64,000 nt of DNA from Desulfobacterales bacterium (GTDB lineage: Bacteria; Desulfobacterota; Desulfobacteria; Desulfobacterales; Desulfosarcinaceae): positions 1-64,000 of the forward strand of contig JACRDD010000028.1 in the NCBI GenBank assembly GCA_016218685.1. Direction: 5' to 3'. Shown here one piece after another: positions 37,838 to 46,791 of this stretch. The notes under the pieces were generated by a model. That model worked only from the letters and a program-made list of their open reading frames with translations, was not told the DNA's origin and made no database searches. How positions within the stretch are numbered: the stretch's first letter is position 1; each line of letters starts with the position of its first letter. A program made the translations under genes and the position numbers.

Positions 37838-37866
37838 GGAGCGGGATAAAGTCCCACTCCTTTTTT
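37838..37866 (+). terminator. Intrinsic terminator of tRNA-Glu
   Basis: GGAGCGGGA and TCCCACTCC form a nine-base stem with one mismatch around TAAAG, followed by TTTTTT (37861-37866). The spacing to the tRNA 3' end is 11 bases. Downstream, to 38010, I see no gene. Confidence 0.85.
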
Positions 37867-38010
37867 GATTTTGACCCCGCTCATATTTGCGTAAATAGCA
37901 TAAATCCCTGCCTGCGGAGTTGTCTAATGGGCACCCACTATCTGCGAGTCCGTCAATATTTTGGGCTGTGCGGATGGGGGATTAAATTGAAGGGGAAGTC
38001 GCTTCTGGTA

Positions 38011-39399
38011 TTAAAACCGGAAGCTCAGGCGGAAAGAGACGTCTTCCAAAAGACGCTCCGATTCTTCTTGGGCCTCATCGTCTTCAAGGGCGGTCCGGTA
38101 GGCATGGGTGCCGGTGAGCGAGAAGTTGAGCGCATCCGAGAGGCGGTAGTGCAATCCCAAGGAAAAGTCCAGGGTGTTCCAGTCCGGTGAGACGGCCAGG
38201 GGACGGGTGAAAATGTCGTCCCGGTTCTGAGCGCTGGCTCCCATGAAAACTGCGATGCGGGAGGCCGGCAACGCCATCCAGGTCTCCAGGCCCAAGGTCT
38301 GGCTATCTTCCTCCAGCCCAACCCTTGGGTTGGCGGCGGATATCTGGGTCACCGAGGGAATCAGGCGAAAACCCTCCCAGGGCAAAGGCGCAAATACAGT
38401 GGCCAACCGGAATCCGCTGACCCCCTCGTCCAGATAGTAAGGCATCGGTTGCAGCGGCAGGGAGGTGCCGACACCCGATTCCTGAATGGATTCGGCCAGG
38501 GCCTGGGAATAAAAACCGGTCAGGCGGAATTCGGGCCAGTCGTTGAATTTCAAGCCGCTTTCTAAATAGTTGATGCTCTTGGTCTCGCCGGGGAAGAGCG
38601 AACCCAAAGCCAGTTCCGTGAAAGTATCGTCAAATGCCGGCTCGGGTTCCATCGTATCGTATCCGATTTGCAGCCCCTTGACCCGCTTGGTGAGCATCCA
38701 GCGCGATTTCCAGTAGCCGTCGTCCAACCGCGAAATCGTCACCCCTTCCGAGCGCGCGGCATGCAGGAAATAGCCGCCGGACAGGTAGATGCCCACATGG
38801 TTGACGTGTTTGCGCCTGGGACCAAAGAAGAGCAGGTCTCCGGTTTCGATTTGATCGCCACTGACATTTTCCATTTTGTCGAGGCGGCTCTGTTCGAAGG
38901 AGCTGCGCGGCAGATCGATATCGAACACATCGGCATAAACCTTTTGCACTAGCCCAGAACAATCGATCCCATTCTGGCCGGTGCCGCCCATGCGATAGCG
39001 CAATCCAAAGTACTGTTTGATTTCGCTCTCCAGGCGTTCGGGCAGGGCGTCGGAGACCTGGCTGGTGATATTTTCCGCCTTGGCTTTGGTGGTTTTGCTG
39101 ACCAAGGGTTTGGTGGGGCATGCTTTTTGGGAACGGGCGCTCTTTTTCGTTTTGGAAGCACTGGCCCGTTTGGATTTCGAAGGAGCTTTGGCCGTCTTGG
39201 AGGAGCTTACCTGGTTAGGGGCGGCAACCGGTTGGGGGGTGTCGCTCGTTGCCGCCGCCGTGGTGGCGACCATTTGAAATACAAACAGGAGTCCCAGGAC
39301 TAAGGCCGTAATTCCGCGGGCAAAACGCGTGGATCGTTTTGTGGCTTTGGTTTCAGGGGATGGCTGGCAATTGGCGGTGCGCAAGTTCCGTATCGTCAA
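38011..39399 (-). CDS. NlpC/P60 peptidase with a barrel-like C-terminal domain
   Basis: 462 residues. A hydrophobic signal or anchor (about 29-48) is followed by a Lys/Ser/Ala-rich linker (about 65-110). The NlpC/P60 cysteine peptidase domain spans about 120-245, with catalytic C147 in GIDCSGLVQKVY, H201 in HVNHVGIYL and a third polar residue H213. The last about 210 residues look like beta strands alternating polar and hydrophobic residues (VSFRLSFRF at the end, closing on Phe), as in outer-membrane barrels. NlpC/P60 enzymes cut peptidoglycan stem peptides. The fused strand-rich tail is unusual. The start codon is a TTG with AAGGA very close; no early ATG exists. It stands alone on the minus strand. 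Confidence 0.8.
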   Translation of the reverse strand: MTIRNLRTANCQPSPETKATKRSTRFARGITALVLGLLFVFQMVATTAAATSDTPQPVAAPNQVSSSKTAKAPSKSKRASASKTKKSARSQKACPTKPLVSKTTKAKAENITSQVSDALPERLESEIKQYFGLRYRMGGTGQNGIDCSGLVQKVYADVFDIDLPRSSFEQSRLDKMENVSGDQIETGDLLFFGPRRKHVNHVGIYLSGGYFLHAARSEGVTISRLDDGYWKSRWMLTKRVKGLQIGYDTMEPEPAFDDTFTELALGSLFPGETKSINYLESGLKFNDWPEFRLTGFYSQALAESIQESGVGTSLPLQPMPYYLDEGVSGFRLATVFAPLPWEGFRLIPSVTQISAANPRVGLEEDSQTLGLETWMALPASRIAVFMGASAQNRDDIFTRPLAVSPDWNTLDFSLGLHYRLSDALNFSLTGTHAYRTALEDDEAQEESERLLEDVSFRLSFRF

Positions 39400-39580
39400 T
39401 CCTTAGGGGTTAAAAATCCAGCGGATGCGTTTGCCTCCAAAACAATGCTCTGAATTAAAGGGTTTTTCCGCGCGATGAGCGATGAATTTGCCTGCATATG
39501 GCCACGGGGGCCGGCTCATCCGCCCAGCTTTGTTAATGTCTGTCCTTAGACTTTTTGCAATGCGGGTGTCAAGGCTTTTT

Positions 39581-39624
39581 ATGGTTCCGCGCGGTTTTGG
39601 GGGGCCTGAACCGCGCGGAACCAT
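39581..39624. repeat. Perfect 16-bp inverted repeat downstream of potD
   Basis: ATGGTTCCGCGCGGTT (39581-39596) and AACCGCGCGGAACCAT (39609-39624) enclose a 12-base loop. It lies 72 bases after the potD stop. Neither orientation has a T-run after it, so it may be a REP-like unit or a processing site as well as a terminator. The rest of the 39400-39695 gap holds no gene that I can support. Confidence 0.6.
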
Positions 39625-39695
39625 TGCGGACGATCCTTTACGGACAATATCCCTTGCAAATCGTTGTGGTTATGGAACAGCGGGCTATCGTGCCT

Positions 39696-40730
39696 TCAGC
39701 GGCCGGTCTTGAGCGTGGTCCAGCACTTTTCGTAAATGCGTTCGGTCTCCCGGCCCAGATCGACCTCGAATTCGCCCCGGGCCAGGGTGGCTTCGTCGGG
39801 GTAGACGATGGCATTGGCCCGCACCTCGGCCGGCAATAGCTCCATGGCCTTGAGGTTGGGCGACGAGTAACCCATCTCCTCGCTGATGGCTGCGGCCATT
39901 TTGGGCTGCAGCAGAAAGTCGATGAAGGCATGGGCCTCGGCCAGGTTCTTGGCGCCCTTGGGGATGCACAGGCTGTCGAGCCACAGACCGAAGCCTTCGG
40001 GCGGGTAGATGTAGCGGATCTTGGGGTTCTCGCCGCTGGCGATGTAGGCTTCGCCGTTCCAGAGTATGGCTGCCGAGACCTCATTGTTGATCAGGGCCTG
40101 CTTGGGCGAATCGGAGTCGAAAACTCGCACGTTGGCCATCAGGGGCCGGAGCAGCTCGCAGGCTTTCTGGATCTGGGCCGGATCGGTTTCGTTCCAGGAG
40201 CGGCCCAGGCGTTTGAGCCCCAGTCCGATCACCGAGCGCATGTCGTTAGGGAGCAGCAACTTGCCCTTGACCTCCGGCTTCCAAAGATCGGCCAGCGAGG
40301 TCACGCCCGCGGCCACCGGATCGGCGCTGTTGACGGCCATGGCCGTGGAGCCCCACATGTAGGGCACGCTGTAGGTGTTGCCCGGGTCGAAGGCCTGATT
40401 CATCAGCTTGGGCGAGAGGTTGCCCAGGCGGGTGAGCTGCTTTTTGTCCAGGGGCAGCAGCAAGCCCTCCTTGCCCATGCGCGATACGAAGTCGGTGGAG
40501 GGCACGATGAGATCGTAGCCCTGGCCGGTCATCTTGACCTTGGCGTACATGGCCTCGTTGCTGTCGTAGGTGGAGAGCGTCACCTTGATGCCGGTTTTGG
40601 CCGTGAATTGCGCGATCACCGCTTCGGGAATGTACTCCGACCAGCAGTAGACATACAGGTTCTTTTTGGCGGCCCAGGCGTTGCCGGCCACAAGCAGAAG
40701 CAAAAGCAGGGAGAAGAGAATTTTTTTCAT
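39696..40730 (-). CDS. potD: Spermidine/putrescine ABC transporter substrate-binding protein
   Basis: 344 residues with a signal peptide (ILFSLLLLLLVAGNAWA). It captures polyamines in the periplasm and delivers them to PotBC. Typical features are the mature start NLYVYCWSEYIPEAVIAQF, TLSTYDSNEAMYAKVK, YDLIVPSTDFV, YSVPYMWGSTAMA, and IYPPEGFGLWLDSLCIPKGA. Acidic and aromatic residues that hold polyamine in PotD/PotF families are present in these segments. AGGAGCG precedes the ATG, which overlaps the potC stop by 4 bp. It is last in potABCD order. Preference for spermidine or putrescine cannot be told. Confidence 0.93.
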   Translation of the reverse strand: MKKILFSLLLLLLVAGNAWAAKKNLYVYCWSEYIPEAVIAQFTAKTGIKVTLSTYDSNEAMYAKVKMTGQGYDLIVPSTDFVSRMGKEGLLLPLDKKQLTRLGNLSPKLMNQAFDPGNTYSVPYMWGSTAMAVNSADPVAAGVTSLADLWKPEVKGKLLLPNDMRSVIGLGLKRLGRSWNETDPAQIQKACELLRPLMANVRVFDSDSPKQALINNEVSAAILWNGEAYIASGENPKIRYIYPPEGFGLWLDSLCIPKGAKNLAEAHAFIDFLLQPKMAAAISEEMGYSSPNLKAMELLPAEVRANAIVYPDEATLARGEFEVDLGRETERIYEKCWTTLKTGR

Positions 40731-41494
40731 TTGCGCTCCTTGAGCAGCCCTTGCGTCGTCACGACGGCAACGGCGGTTATGAGGATCATCGCGGCGCACA
40801 GCGCGTTGATCTCGGGTTTGAGCCCCAGGCGCACCATGGAGTAAATGCGCAGGGGCAGGACTTCGAAGGTCGGACCGGTGGTAAAAAAAGCGATGATCAC
40901 ATCGTCCAGGGAGAGCGTGAAGCTCATGAACCAGCCGGCCAGCACGGCAGGCATGGTCATGGGCAGCACGATGTGGCGCCACACCTCGTATTCGCCGGCC
41001 CCCAGGTCCCGGGCGGCTTCGACCACGTGGGGGTCGAAGCCCTGCAATCGGCCGTGGACGGTGATGGCCACGAACGGCACACATAGGGTCACGTGGGCCA
41101 TGAGCAGGGTCCAGAAGCCCAGGGGCAGGCTCAGGGTCATGAAGAGTACCAGCAGCGAGATGCCGATGACGATGTCCGGCGACATCATCATCACGAAGAG
41201 CACGGCGTGGATCACCTTGCGGCCCACGAAGCGCCAGCGGTGGATGGCCAGGGCCGTCACCGTGCCGATGAAGCAGGCCACCGTGGCCGATACGGCCGCA
41301 ATGGCCAGCGAATGCAGGGCCGCCTGGATCAGGCTGGCGTCGTGGATCAGCGTGTCGTACCAGTGCAGGGTGAAGCCCTTCCATTGCATGGAAAAGCGCG
41401 AGGCGTTGAACGAGTAGACCACCATCACCACCAGCGGCAGGTAGAGAAAGAGATAGACCAGGGTGGCGTAGGCGATTTTAAGCGACCGGCTCAT
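40727..41494 (-). CDS. potC: Spermidine/putrescine ABC transporter permease PotC
   Basis: 255 residues with six membrane helices. The permease EAA loop is visible as VEAARDLGAGEYEVWRHIVL and P(M)TMPAVLAGW. It forms the channel with PotB. The start is the ATG at 41494, overlapping the potB stop by 4 bp, with AGGGAG upstream; an in-frame GTG two codons earlier is possible. Order and overlaps place it in the potABCD operon. Confidence 0.93.
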   Translation of the reverse strand: MSRSLKIAYATLVYLFLYLPLVVMVVYSFNASRFSMQWKGFTLHWYDTLIHDASLIQAALHSLAIAAVSATVACFIGTVTALAIHRWRFVGRKVIHAVLFVMMMSPDIVIGISLLVLFMTLSLPLGFWTLLMAHVTLCVPFVAITVHGRLQGFDPHVVEAARDLGAGEYEVWRHIVLPMTMPAVLAGWFMSFTLSLDDVIIAFFTTGPTFEVLPLRIYSMVRLGLKPEINALCAAMILITAVAVVTTQGLLKERK

Positions 41495-42345
41495 GTCCAC
41501 TCCCTGCGCGACAATCGGGTGTTGCTCTTCCAGTAGAGCAGCAGCATGAAGCCCATCACCACGGTCATGGCCACACTGGCGGCCGACCCGAAGGGCCAGT
41601 CGCGGCTGGTGAGAAACTGGTCGCGGATGAAGTTACCCAGGAGCATGCCCTTGGCTCCGCCCAAAACATCCGTCACGTAGAACATGCCCAAGGCCGGTAG
41701 AAACACCAGCATGCAGCCCGAAACGATGCCCGGCATGGTCAGGGGCACGATGATGCGCACGAAGGTCTTGACCGGCGTGGCGCCCAAGTCCCGGGCTGCC
41801 TCCACGAAACGCTGGTCCAGCCGCTCCAGGGCCGCGTAGAGCGGCAGCACCATGAATGGCAACAGAGCGTAAATCAGGCCGACCAGCACCGCACCGTCCG
41901 AATACATCATGGGCAGCGGCGCCTGGATCAGGCCCGCGGCCAGCAGCAGGCGGTTGGCGATGCCGTTGGCGTTGAGGATGGCGATCATGGCGTAGGTGCG
42001 CACCAGGGAGTTGGTCCAGAAGGGGATCACCACCAGCAACAACAGCCAGTTGCGCCAGGGCGGCCGGGTGCGGGCCAGGATGGCGGCGAAGGGATAGCCG
42101 CACACCAGGCAGATGATGGTTACTCCCCCTGCCAGCCACAGGGAGGAGAGCAGAATCCGGCCGTAGGCCGGTTCCAGCAGCCGCAGGTAGTTGTGCAGGG
42201 ACAAGCCGGGTTCCACGAAGGCCGCACCCCGGCTGTGGCCGAAGCTGGCCAGCAGTACCAGCAGGTTGGGGCCAAAGGCGAAGAGCACCATCCAGGCCAG
42301 GATGGCCGTGACCACCACGCGGCGGAAAAAGCGGCTATCCTTCAT
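41491..42345 (-). CDS. potB: Spermidine/putrescine ABC transporter permease PotB
   Basis: 284 residues, six membrane helices. The EAA motif that contacts the ATPase reads FVEAARDLGATPVKTFVRII then VPLTMPGIVSG. NSLVRTYAMIAILNANGIAN and GLIYALLPFMVLPLYAALE are typical PotB segments. The ATG at 42345 overlaps the potA reading frame by 11 bp; the longer upstream frame is antisense to potA in register and is not used. It is followed by potC. Confidence 0.93.
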   Translation of the reverse strand: MKDSRFFRRVVVTAILAWMVLFAFGPNLLVLLASFGHSRGAAFVEPGLSLHNYLRLLEPAYGRILLSSLWLAGGVTIICLVCGYPFAAILARTRPPWRNWLLLLVVIPFWTNSLVRTYAMIAILNANGIANRLLLAAGLIQAPLPMMYSDGAVLVGLIYALLPFMVLPLYAALERLDQRFVEAARDLGATPVKTFVRIIVPLTMPGIVSGCMLVFLPALGMFYVTDVLGGAKGMLLGNFIRDQFLTSRDWPFGSAASVAMTVVMGFMLLLYWKSNTRLSRREWT

Positions 42346-43462
42346 GGGGCAAAAGCACCTCCCAGCCCTCGATCCAACTGACCGCCACCCGGTCCCCGGG
42401 ACGGAAGTAGACCGTGGCGTCCTCGGCATTGAAAAACTCGGTGGCCATGATCGGCCGGCCGTTGTCCAACAGCACGGCCACGTCGTAAGTCGCTCCTTTA
42501 TATATGGTCTCCTGGACCGTGCCCAGGAAATAGCCGCCGTCGGCAAAGCTGTTTTTCAGGGCCGGATTGTCGGCCAGATCCTTGAGGGTCTCCACACGCA
42601 GATCTTCGGGCCGCAGCAGGACATGCACCCGATCACTCGGGGCAAAGGTGCGGTTGGATTTGACGCGCACATTCAAATGGTCGATGCGCAGCACGACACG
42701 CTCACCCTCGACCCGGTCCACCAGACCGTCCAAAAGGTTGATTTCGCCAACGAAACGCGCCACGTAAAGATTGCGCGGCTGCTCATAGACCTCGTTGGGC
42801 GGGCCGGCCTGTTCGATGCGGCCGGCATTGAGCACCACCACCCGGTCGGACATGGAAAAGGCCTCCTCCTGGTCATGGGTCACCAGGATGAAGGTGATGC
42901 CCAGGCGACGCTGCAAGTGCTTGAGATCCAATTGCATCTGCTTGCGCAGGCGGTAGTCCAGGGCCGAAAGGGGTTCATCCAGCAGCAGCACCAGGGGCCG
43001 GTTGACGATGGCCCGGGCCACGGCCACGCGCTGCTGCTGGCCGCCCGACAGTTGATGGGGCCGTCGGGCCTCGAAGCCGGTCAACTGTACCAGGCTGAGC
43101 GCGTCGCCCACCCGGCGCTGGATCTCTTCCGGCGCCTGGCCGCGCATGCGCAAGCCGAAAGCCACATTGTCGAAAACCGTCATGTGGGGAAAGAGGGCAT
43201 AGCTCTGGAAGACGGTATTGACCTCGCGTTTTTCCGGGGGCAGGCCGGCCACGTCGCGGCCGTTGAGCTGGATGCGGCCTGAACTGACCGGCTCGAAGCC
43301 GGCGACCAGACGGAGCAACGTGGTCTTGCCGCAGCCCGAGGGGCCTAAGATGGTCACAAACTCGCCGTTGAAAATATCCAGGTCGACATCCACCAGGGCG
43401 ACCTGGTCGCCATAGCGCTTGCACACCTGTTGTAGGCGCACCAGGGGCGCGGAACCATTCAT
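42335..43462 (-). CDS. potA: Spermidine/putrescine ABC transporter ATP-binding protein
   Basis: 375 residues. It hydrolyses ATP to drive the PotBC channel. Walker A is LGPSGCGKTTLLRL, the Q-loop is VFQSYALFPHMTV, the ABC signature is LSGGQQQRVAVARA, Walker B is LVLLLDEPLSALD, and the H-loop is LVTHDQEEA. The C-terminal TOBE domain follows from about residue 290 (VLLRPEDLRVE; GTVQETIYKGATYDVAV). The ATG at 43462 has AAGGA, although the spacing of about 12 is long. It heads the leftward potABCD operon and is divergent from the lipoprotein gene. No regulator site was recognised in the 247-base gap. Confidence 0.95.
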   Translation of the reverse strand: MNGSAPLVRLQQVCKRYGDQVALVDVDLDIFNGEFVTILGPSGCGKTTLLRLVAGFEPVSSGRIQLNGRDVAGLPPEKREVNTVFQSYALFPHMTVFDNVAFGLRMRGQAPEEIQRRVGDALSLVQLTGFEARRPHQLSGGQQQRVAVARAIVNRPLVLLLDEPLSALDYRLRKQMQLDLKHLQRRLGITFILVTHDQEEAFSMSDRVVVLNAGRIEQAGPPNEVYEQPRNLYVARFVGEINLLDGLVDRVEGERVVLRIDHLNVRVKSNRTFAPSDRVHVLLRPEDLRVETLKDLADNPALKNSFADGGYFLGTVQETIYKGATYDVAVLLDNGRPIMATEFFNAEDATVYFRPGDRVAVSWIEGWEVLLPHEG

Positions 43463-43709
43463 AGGGCGCGATATCCTTCGGGCTAATATTTGTCGAGCCA
43501 ACCGCGGCCACACAAGGGGCCGCAGCCTGGACCAGCCAGCCTTTATGGGGCAATTACTGGCAAGTCAAGGGGATTCTCAAGGGCGCCGCTTTCATGGGTT
43601 GCAAGATAAAGGGGCTTGCGTTAAGCTTGGCGCCTGTTTCCCGGGCAGCTCGCAGGGCCCTGTTACGGACCGCTGCTCGGCCTCGGAAAAATTGACTGAA
43701 GGAAGAGGT

Positions 43710-44495
43710 ATGGTTTTGATGGATTTCGCAAAAAGAAGATGGATGGTCCCCGCGGTGGGCAGGTCGCTGATCGCCTGCGCTCTTTTGGGTCTGCTGCTGC
43801 TCGGTGGCTGCGTGGCCACCGGTCCGCAAGCACCGGCCCAGAATCGGGACCGGGACTATATCATGGCGGAAAACAGTCAGATGAAAAAGCGTCTTTCCCT
43901 GGTGGAACGGGAAAACGATGTGCTCAATCAAGAAAATTTGCAGTACAAAAAGCAATTGCAACAGACGACCGCCACCAATGAAAAGCTGAGCACCGACCTG
44001 GCCAGTCTGAACGAAAAGTACGGCATGGATATGGCTCAGAACGAGGAGCAGATCACCAACCTGACCGACAAATACAACCGGCTGGAAGCCGAAAGCACCC
44101 GCAAATACACCGAACTGACGGCGCGCTACAACTCCCTGGAGCTTAAACGCAACCAGGAGGTCAAGGATCTCAACCATCAGATCGTCACGCAAAAGAATGC
44201 CTTCAGTCAGGAACGGGACCTGCTCAAACAGGAGAGCGCCAAACGGGAGTTCGATCTGAGCGAGGAGATTGCGAGCCTCAAAAAGAGCATCAAGGACCAG
44301 GAGACGCAGATCGCCGCACTGAAAAACACCAACGGCGAAATGACCCAAAAGATCGACGACCTTTCCGCCCGATTGGAGGCTTCCCAATCGGCCAAACAGC
44401 AGATCGAAAGCGAACTGGCCGAGCTCAAGGCGGCCAATGCCGATCTGCGGCAGAAGCTGGAAAGGCTTTCCAGCGCCGTCGTCAACAAGAACTAA
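43710..44495 (+). CDS. Coiled-coil lipoprotein of unknown function
   Basis: 261 residues. A signal peptide with lipobox (LIACALLGLLLLGGC) predicts a lipid-anchored product. From about residue 50 to the end the sequence is an almost unbroken heptad coiled coil (MKKRLSLVERENDVLNQENL; KKSIKDQETQIAALKNTNGE; LAELKAANADLRQKLERL), with no catalytic domain. Such proteins span part of the periplasm or scaffold envelope complexes. AGGAAGAGGT lies before the ATG at 43710; a second in-frame ATG lies three codons on. It is followed 94 bases later on the same strand by a barrel-like protein, and the pair may work together (inference). Confidence 0.8.
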   Translation: MVLMDFAKRRWMVPAVGRSLIACALLGLLLLGGCVATGPQAPAQNRDRDYIMAENSQMKKRLSLVERENDVLNQENLQYKKQLQQTTATNEKLSTDLASLNEKYGMDMAQNEEQITNLTDKYNRLEAESTRKYTELTARYNSLELKRNQEVKDLNHQIVTQKNAFSQERDLLKQESAKREFDLSEEIASLKKSIKDQETQIAALKNTNGEMTQKIDDLSARLEASQSAKQQIESELAELKAANADLRQKLERLSSAVVNKN

Positions 44496-44589
44496 AAGAT
44501 AGGCAACCTTATCTTGCCCCAGGCATCGATCTTATCGACGATGCCCGGCCGGCTTGTTTCAACCCCCAGTCTTCGGCAGCGGTAGACAA

Positions 44590-46749
44590 ATGGAGATGCG
44601 CGTGAATGGAATTGTTTCCAAAATGGCCCGAGTCGTTCTTCAAACCTTGTCGATTTGCATTCTTGTGGCGCTCGCATTCAATGCGGCCCATGCCCAGATG
44701 GGGGTCAAACTGCTTCTCACCTCCAATATCCAAGGCAAGTCGTTTGTAAACATAGAAAACCAGGAGCTGGTCGACCCTCTGCTGGTACTGGCCCAGAATA
44801 TCCAGGCGGAGCAGAGGGCTGGAACGGATCTTTACCTGGACATGGGCAATGCGTTCTATCCGGGGCTGCTTTCCAAATACAGCTCGGGTGCCATCATGAT
44901 GGATTTTTTCGATGCCATGGGCTGCGGCGCCACCCTGGTCTCCTCCAAAGACATGCATATCGGGCTGGACAACTTGAATTTTCTACAAGCCCGAAGCAAT
45001 GTGCGCTTGCTCTCCGCCAATATCGCGCGTCCGGAAGGACCGGCTTTTAAACCTTATTATGTGGCCGAGGTGCGCGGGACCCGCATCGCCTTTGTAGGGC
45101 TTTCGTCCAAAACGCTGGGTTTCGATATCGCCGAAAAAAATCTTTACAACACCACGATCCAGGATGAACAGGCCGCCCTCGAACCGGTTATCAAGGAGAT
45201 CGAAGCCAGCGGCGTGCGTCACATCGTCTTGCTTTCGGGCCTGACCCTCGGCGACACCCTGAAGATGATGGAAGTATATCCCGGGATCGACCTGGCCCTG
45301 TGCGGCGGCGACTATACCGGCGCCTTATATGCGGGCAAGGCCTCCCGCGTGGATCTGGTGGACGGCCGGTCCATCGCGATGCTGGACGATCGCTACGATT
45401 ACTACACCGTGGATCTGCTGCTGGACGATAAAGTGCTTTTTCAGGCCATGCATCCGCGCAAGGCGCTGCCGTTGCCCACCACCACGGGCGCCTATCAGGA
45501 GTGGCGCCAGCGCCTGACGTTGTGGAAACAAAAGTACCTGGCCGAACAGAACCAAACTTTGGCCCAGATCGACGAAACGGCCTGCGTGTTGGATGACGTG
45601 CGCCTGACGCAGCTTTTAAGGGACCGTTTCAACAGCGAGCTGGCTGTGGTGGACAAAAACACCATCAACGCCTGCCCGATCACGGGTGACGTGCGCAAAT
45701 CCGATTTTCTGCGCGTGGTCAACCTGGATTACAACATCTTCACTTTCGCCCTGCGGGGCGAGCAGTTGAAAAGGCTCCACGAGGCCAACACCGAGCTGGT
45801 GGTCACGGGGTTTACCCATGGCAAAACGGTCGGCGTGCAAGGCTACCCCCTGGAGCCGTTGCGCAAATACCGGGTGGCGGCCACCCAGTCGGCCTTCGAG
45901 AAGATCCAGCGCCTGTTGGGCGCGGAGCTCAAATACAGCAACAGTTGGTCGACGGTGACCGATCTGCTCGTCTCGGACCTTGAAAACGAACGGGTGGTAT
46001 TGCGCACCGATTACACCTATCTGGAGAGACGCTTCCGGACCCTGGTCGATGTGTATTTAGCCAACTTCGTTACCTCGGTGGATGTCAAACGCGACCCCAC
46101 CATCGAAACGCCGGTGGCGCAGCCCACGCGCAGCTACGATAAATGGGGCATCGAAGATCGCATCGACCTGAGCTTCTATAACGAAAAACATCGTCTGGTC
46201 TTGACGCCCTATATCTTCTATGTGAGCCAGGACGACGATTATCTCCAGAATTTGCTGCGCGGCACCATTCTGTACGATTACAATCTGGACGAGTATTGGC
46301 GGCCCTATAACAAGTTCCAGGCCGATACCGTCGTGCGCTCCGTAGACGGGTTGCGCCCCGTGCTCATTCGCGAAACGGCCGGCATTTCATATTATAGAAG
46401 TGTTTTCCAGGGCAAATTGGGTCTTGGTTTCGATAAGGAGGTCCACGATCCGGCCGAAGACGCCGATTACGGCGTGGAGTTCATCGTCGGCATCAAATAT
46501 CCGTTCCTGAAGTATTTCCTTTACGAATTGAACTTCGATAATTTCGCCATGCTCGAAAATGACGATGGCGGTCGCTGGGGCCTGCGCAGCGAAACCGACA
46601 CCGCTGTCTCGGCCAAGGTCAATGAATATTTGAGCGTTTCCCTGAGGTATAAATACTTCTATCTCTTCGATGACGATATCGACGAGGAGTATAGAAGCTC
46701 GCAGTTCATCACTACCTTGAACGTAATGACCCAGTGGAAATTCTGGTAG
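44590..46749 (+). CDS. Degenerate 5'-nucleotidase-like protein with barrel-like C-terminal domain
   Basis: 719 residues with a signal peptide (LSICILVALAFNAAHAQ). The first about 250 mature residues follow the calcineurin-like fold of UshA-type 5'-nucleotidases, but the metal sites are altered: TSNIQGK replaces the usual (N/D)D.HG, and SSKDMHIGLDNLNF stands where GNHEFD is expected. A 5'-nucleotidase C-terminal domain follows (about 320-450: NACPITGDVRKSDFLRVV; FALRGEQLKRLHEAN). The last about 210 residues are strand-rich with alternating pattern and end in MTQWKFW, as in outer-membrane barrels. Enzyme activity is doubtful. The start (44590, 44596 or a GTG at 44602) is uncertain. It follows the coiled-coil lipoprotein gene and is convergent with fabH. 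Confidence 0.75.
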   Translation: MEMRVNGIVSKMARVVLQTLSICILVALAFNAAHAQMGVKLLLTSNIQGKSFVNIENQELVDPLLVLAQNIQAEQRAGTDLYLDMGNAFYPGLLSKYSSGAIMMDFFDAMGCGATLVSSKDMHIGLDNLNFLQARSNVRLLSANIARPEGPAFKPYYVAEVRGTRIAFVGLSSKTLGFDIAEKNLYNTTIQDEQAALEPVIKEIEASGVRHIVLLSGLTLGDTLKMMEVYPGIDLALCGGDYTGALYAGKASRVDLVDGRSIAMLDDRYDYYTVDLLLDDKVLFQAMHPRKALPLPTTTGAYQEWRQRLTLWKQKYLAEQNQTLAQIDETACVLDDVRLTQLLRDRFNSELAVVDKNTINACPITGDVRKSDFLRVVNLDYNIFTFALRGEQLKRLHEANTELVVTGFTHGKTVGVQGYPLEPLRKYRVAATQSAFEKIQRLLGAELKYSNSWSTVTDLLVSDLENERVVLRTDYTYLERRFRTLVDVYLANFVTSVDVKRDPTIETPVAQPTRSYDKWGIEDRIDLSFYNEKHRLVLTPYIFYVSQDDDYLQNLLRGTILYDYNLDEYWRPYNKFQADTVVRSVDGLRPVLIRETAGISYYRSVFQGKLGLGFDKEVHDPAEDADYGVEFIVGIKYPFLKYFLYELNFDNFAMLENDDGGRWGLRSETDTAVSAKVNEYLSVSLRYKYFYLFDDDIDEEYRSSQFITTLNVMTQWKFW

Positions 46750-46791
46750 CCGCTTTATGGAATGAAGATTTCCGAAGCTAGGTTGAACAAC

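Noticed and set aside
37752-38010. tRNA-Glu as an island attachment site
   Set aside because: No integrase nearby and no copy of the tRNA 3' end was noticed further along; only a terminator follows.
41385-42546. Longer starts for potB and the long frame leading into potD
   Set aside because: The extensions are out-of-frame copies of potA and potC coding sequence; the internal ATGs have overlaps and ribosome sites.
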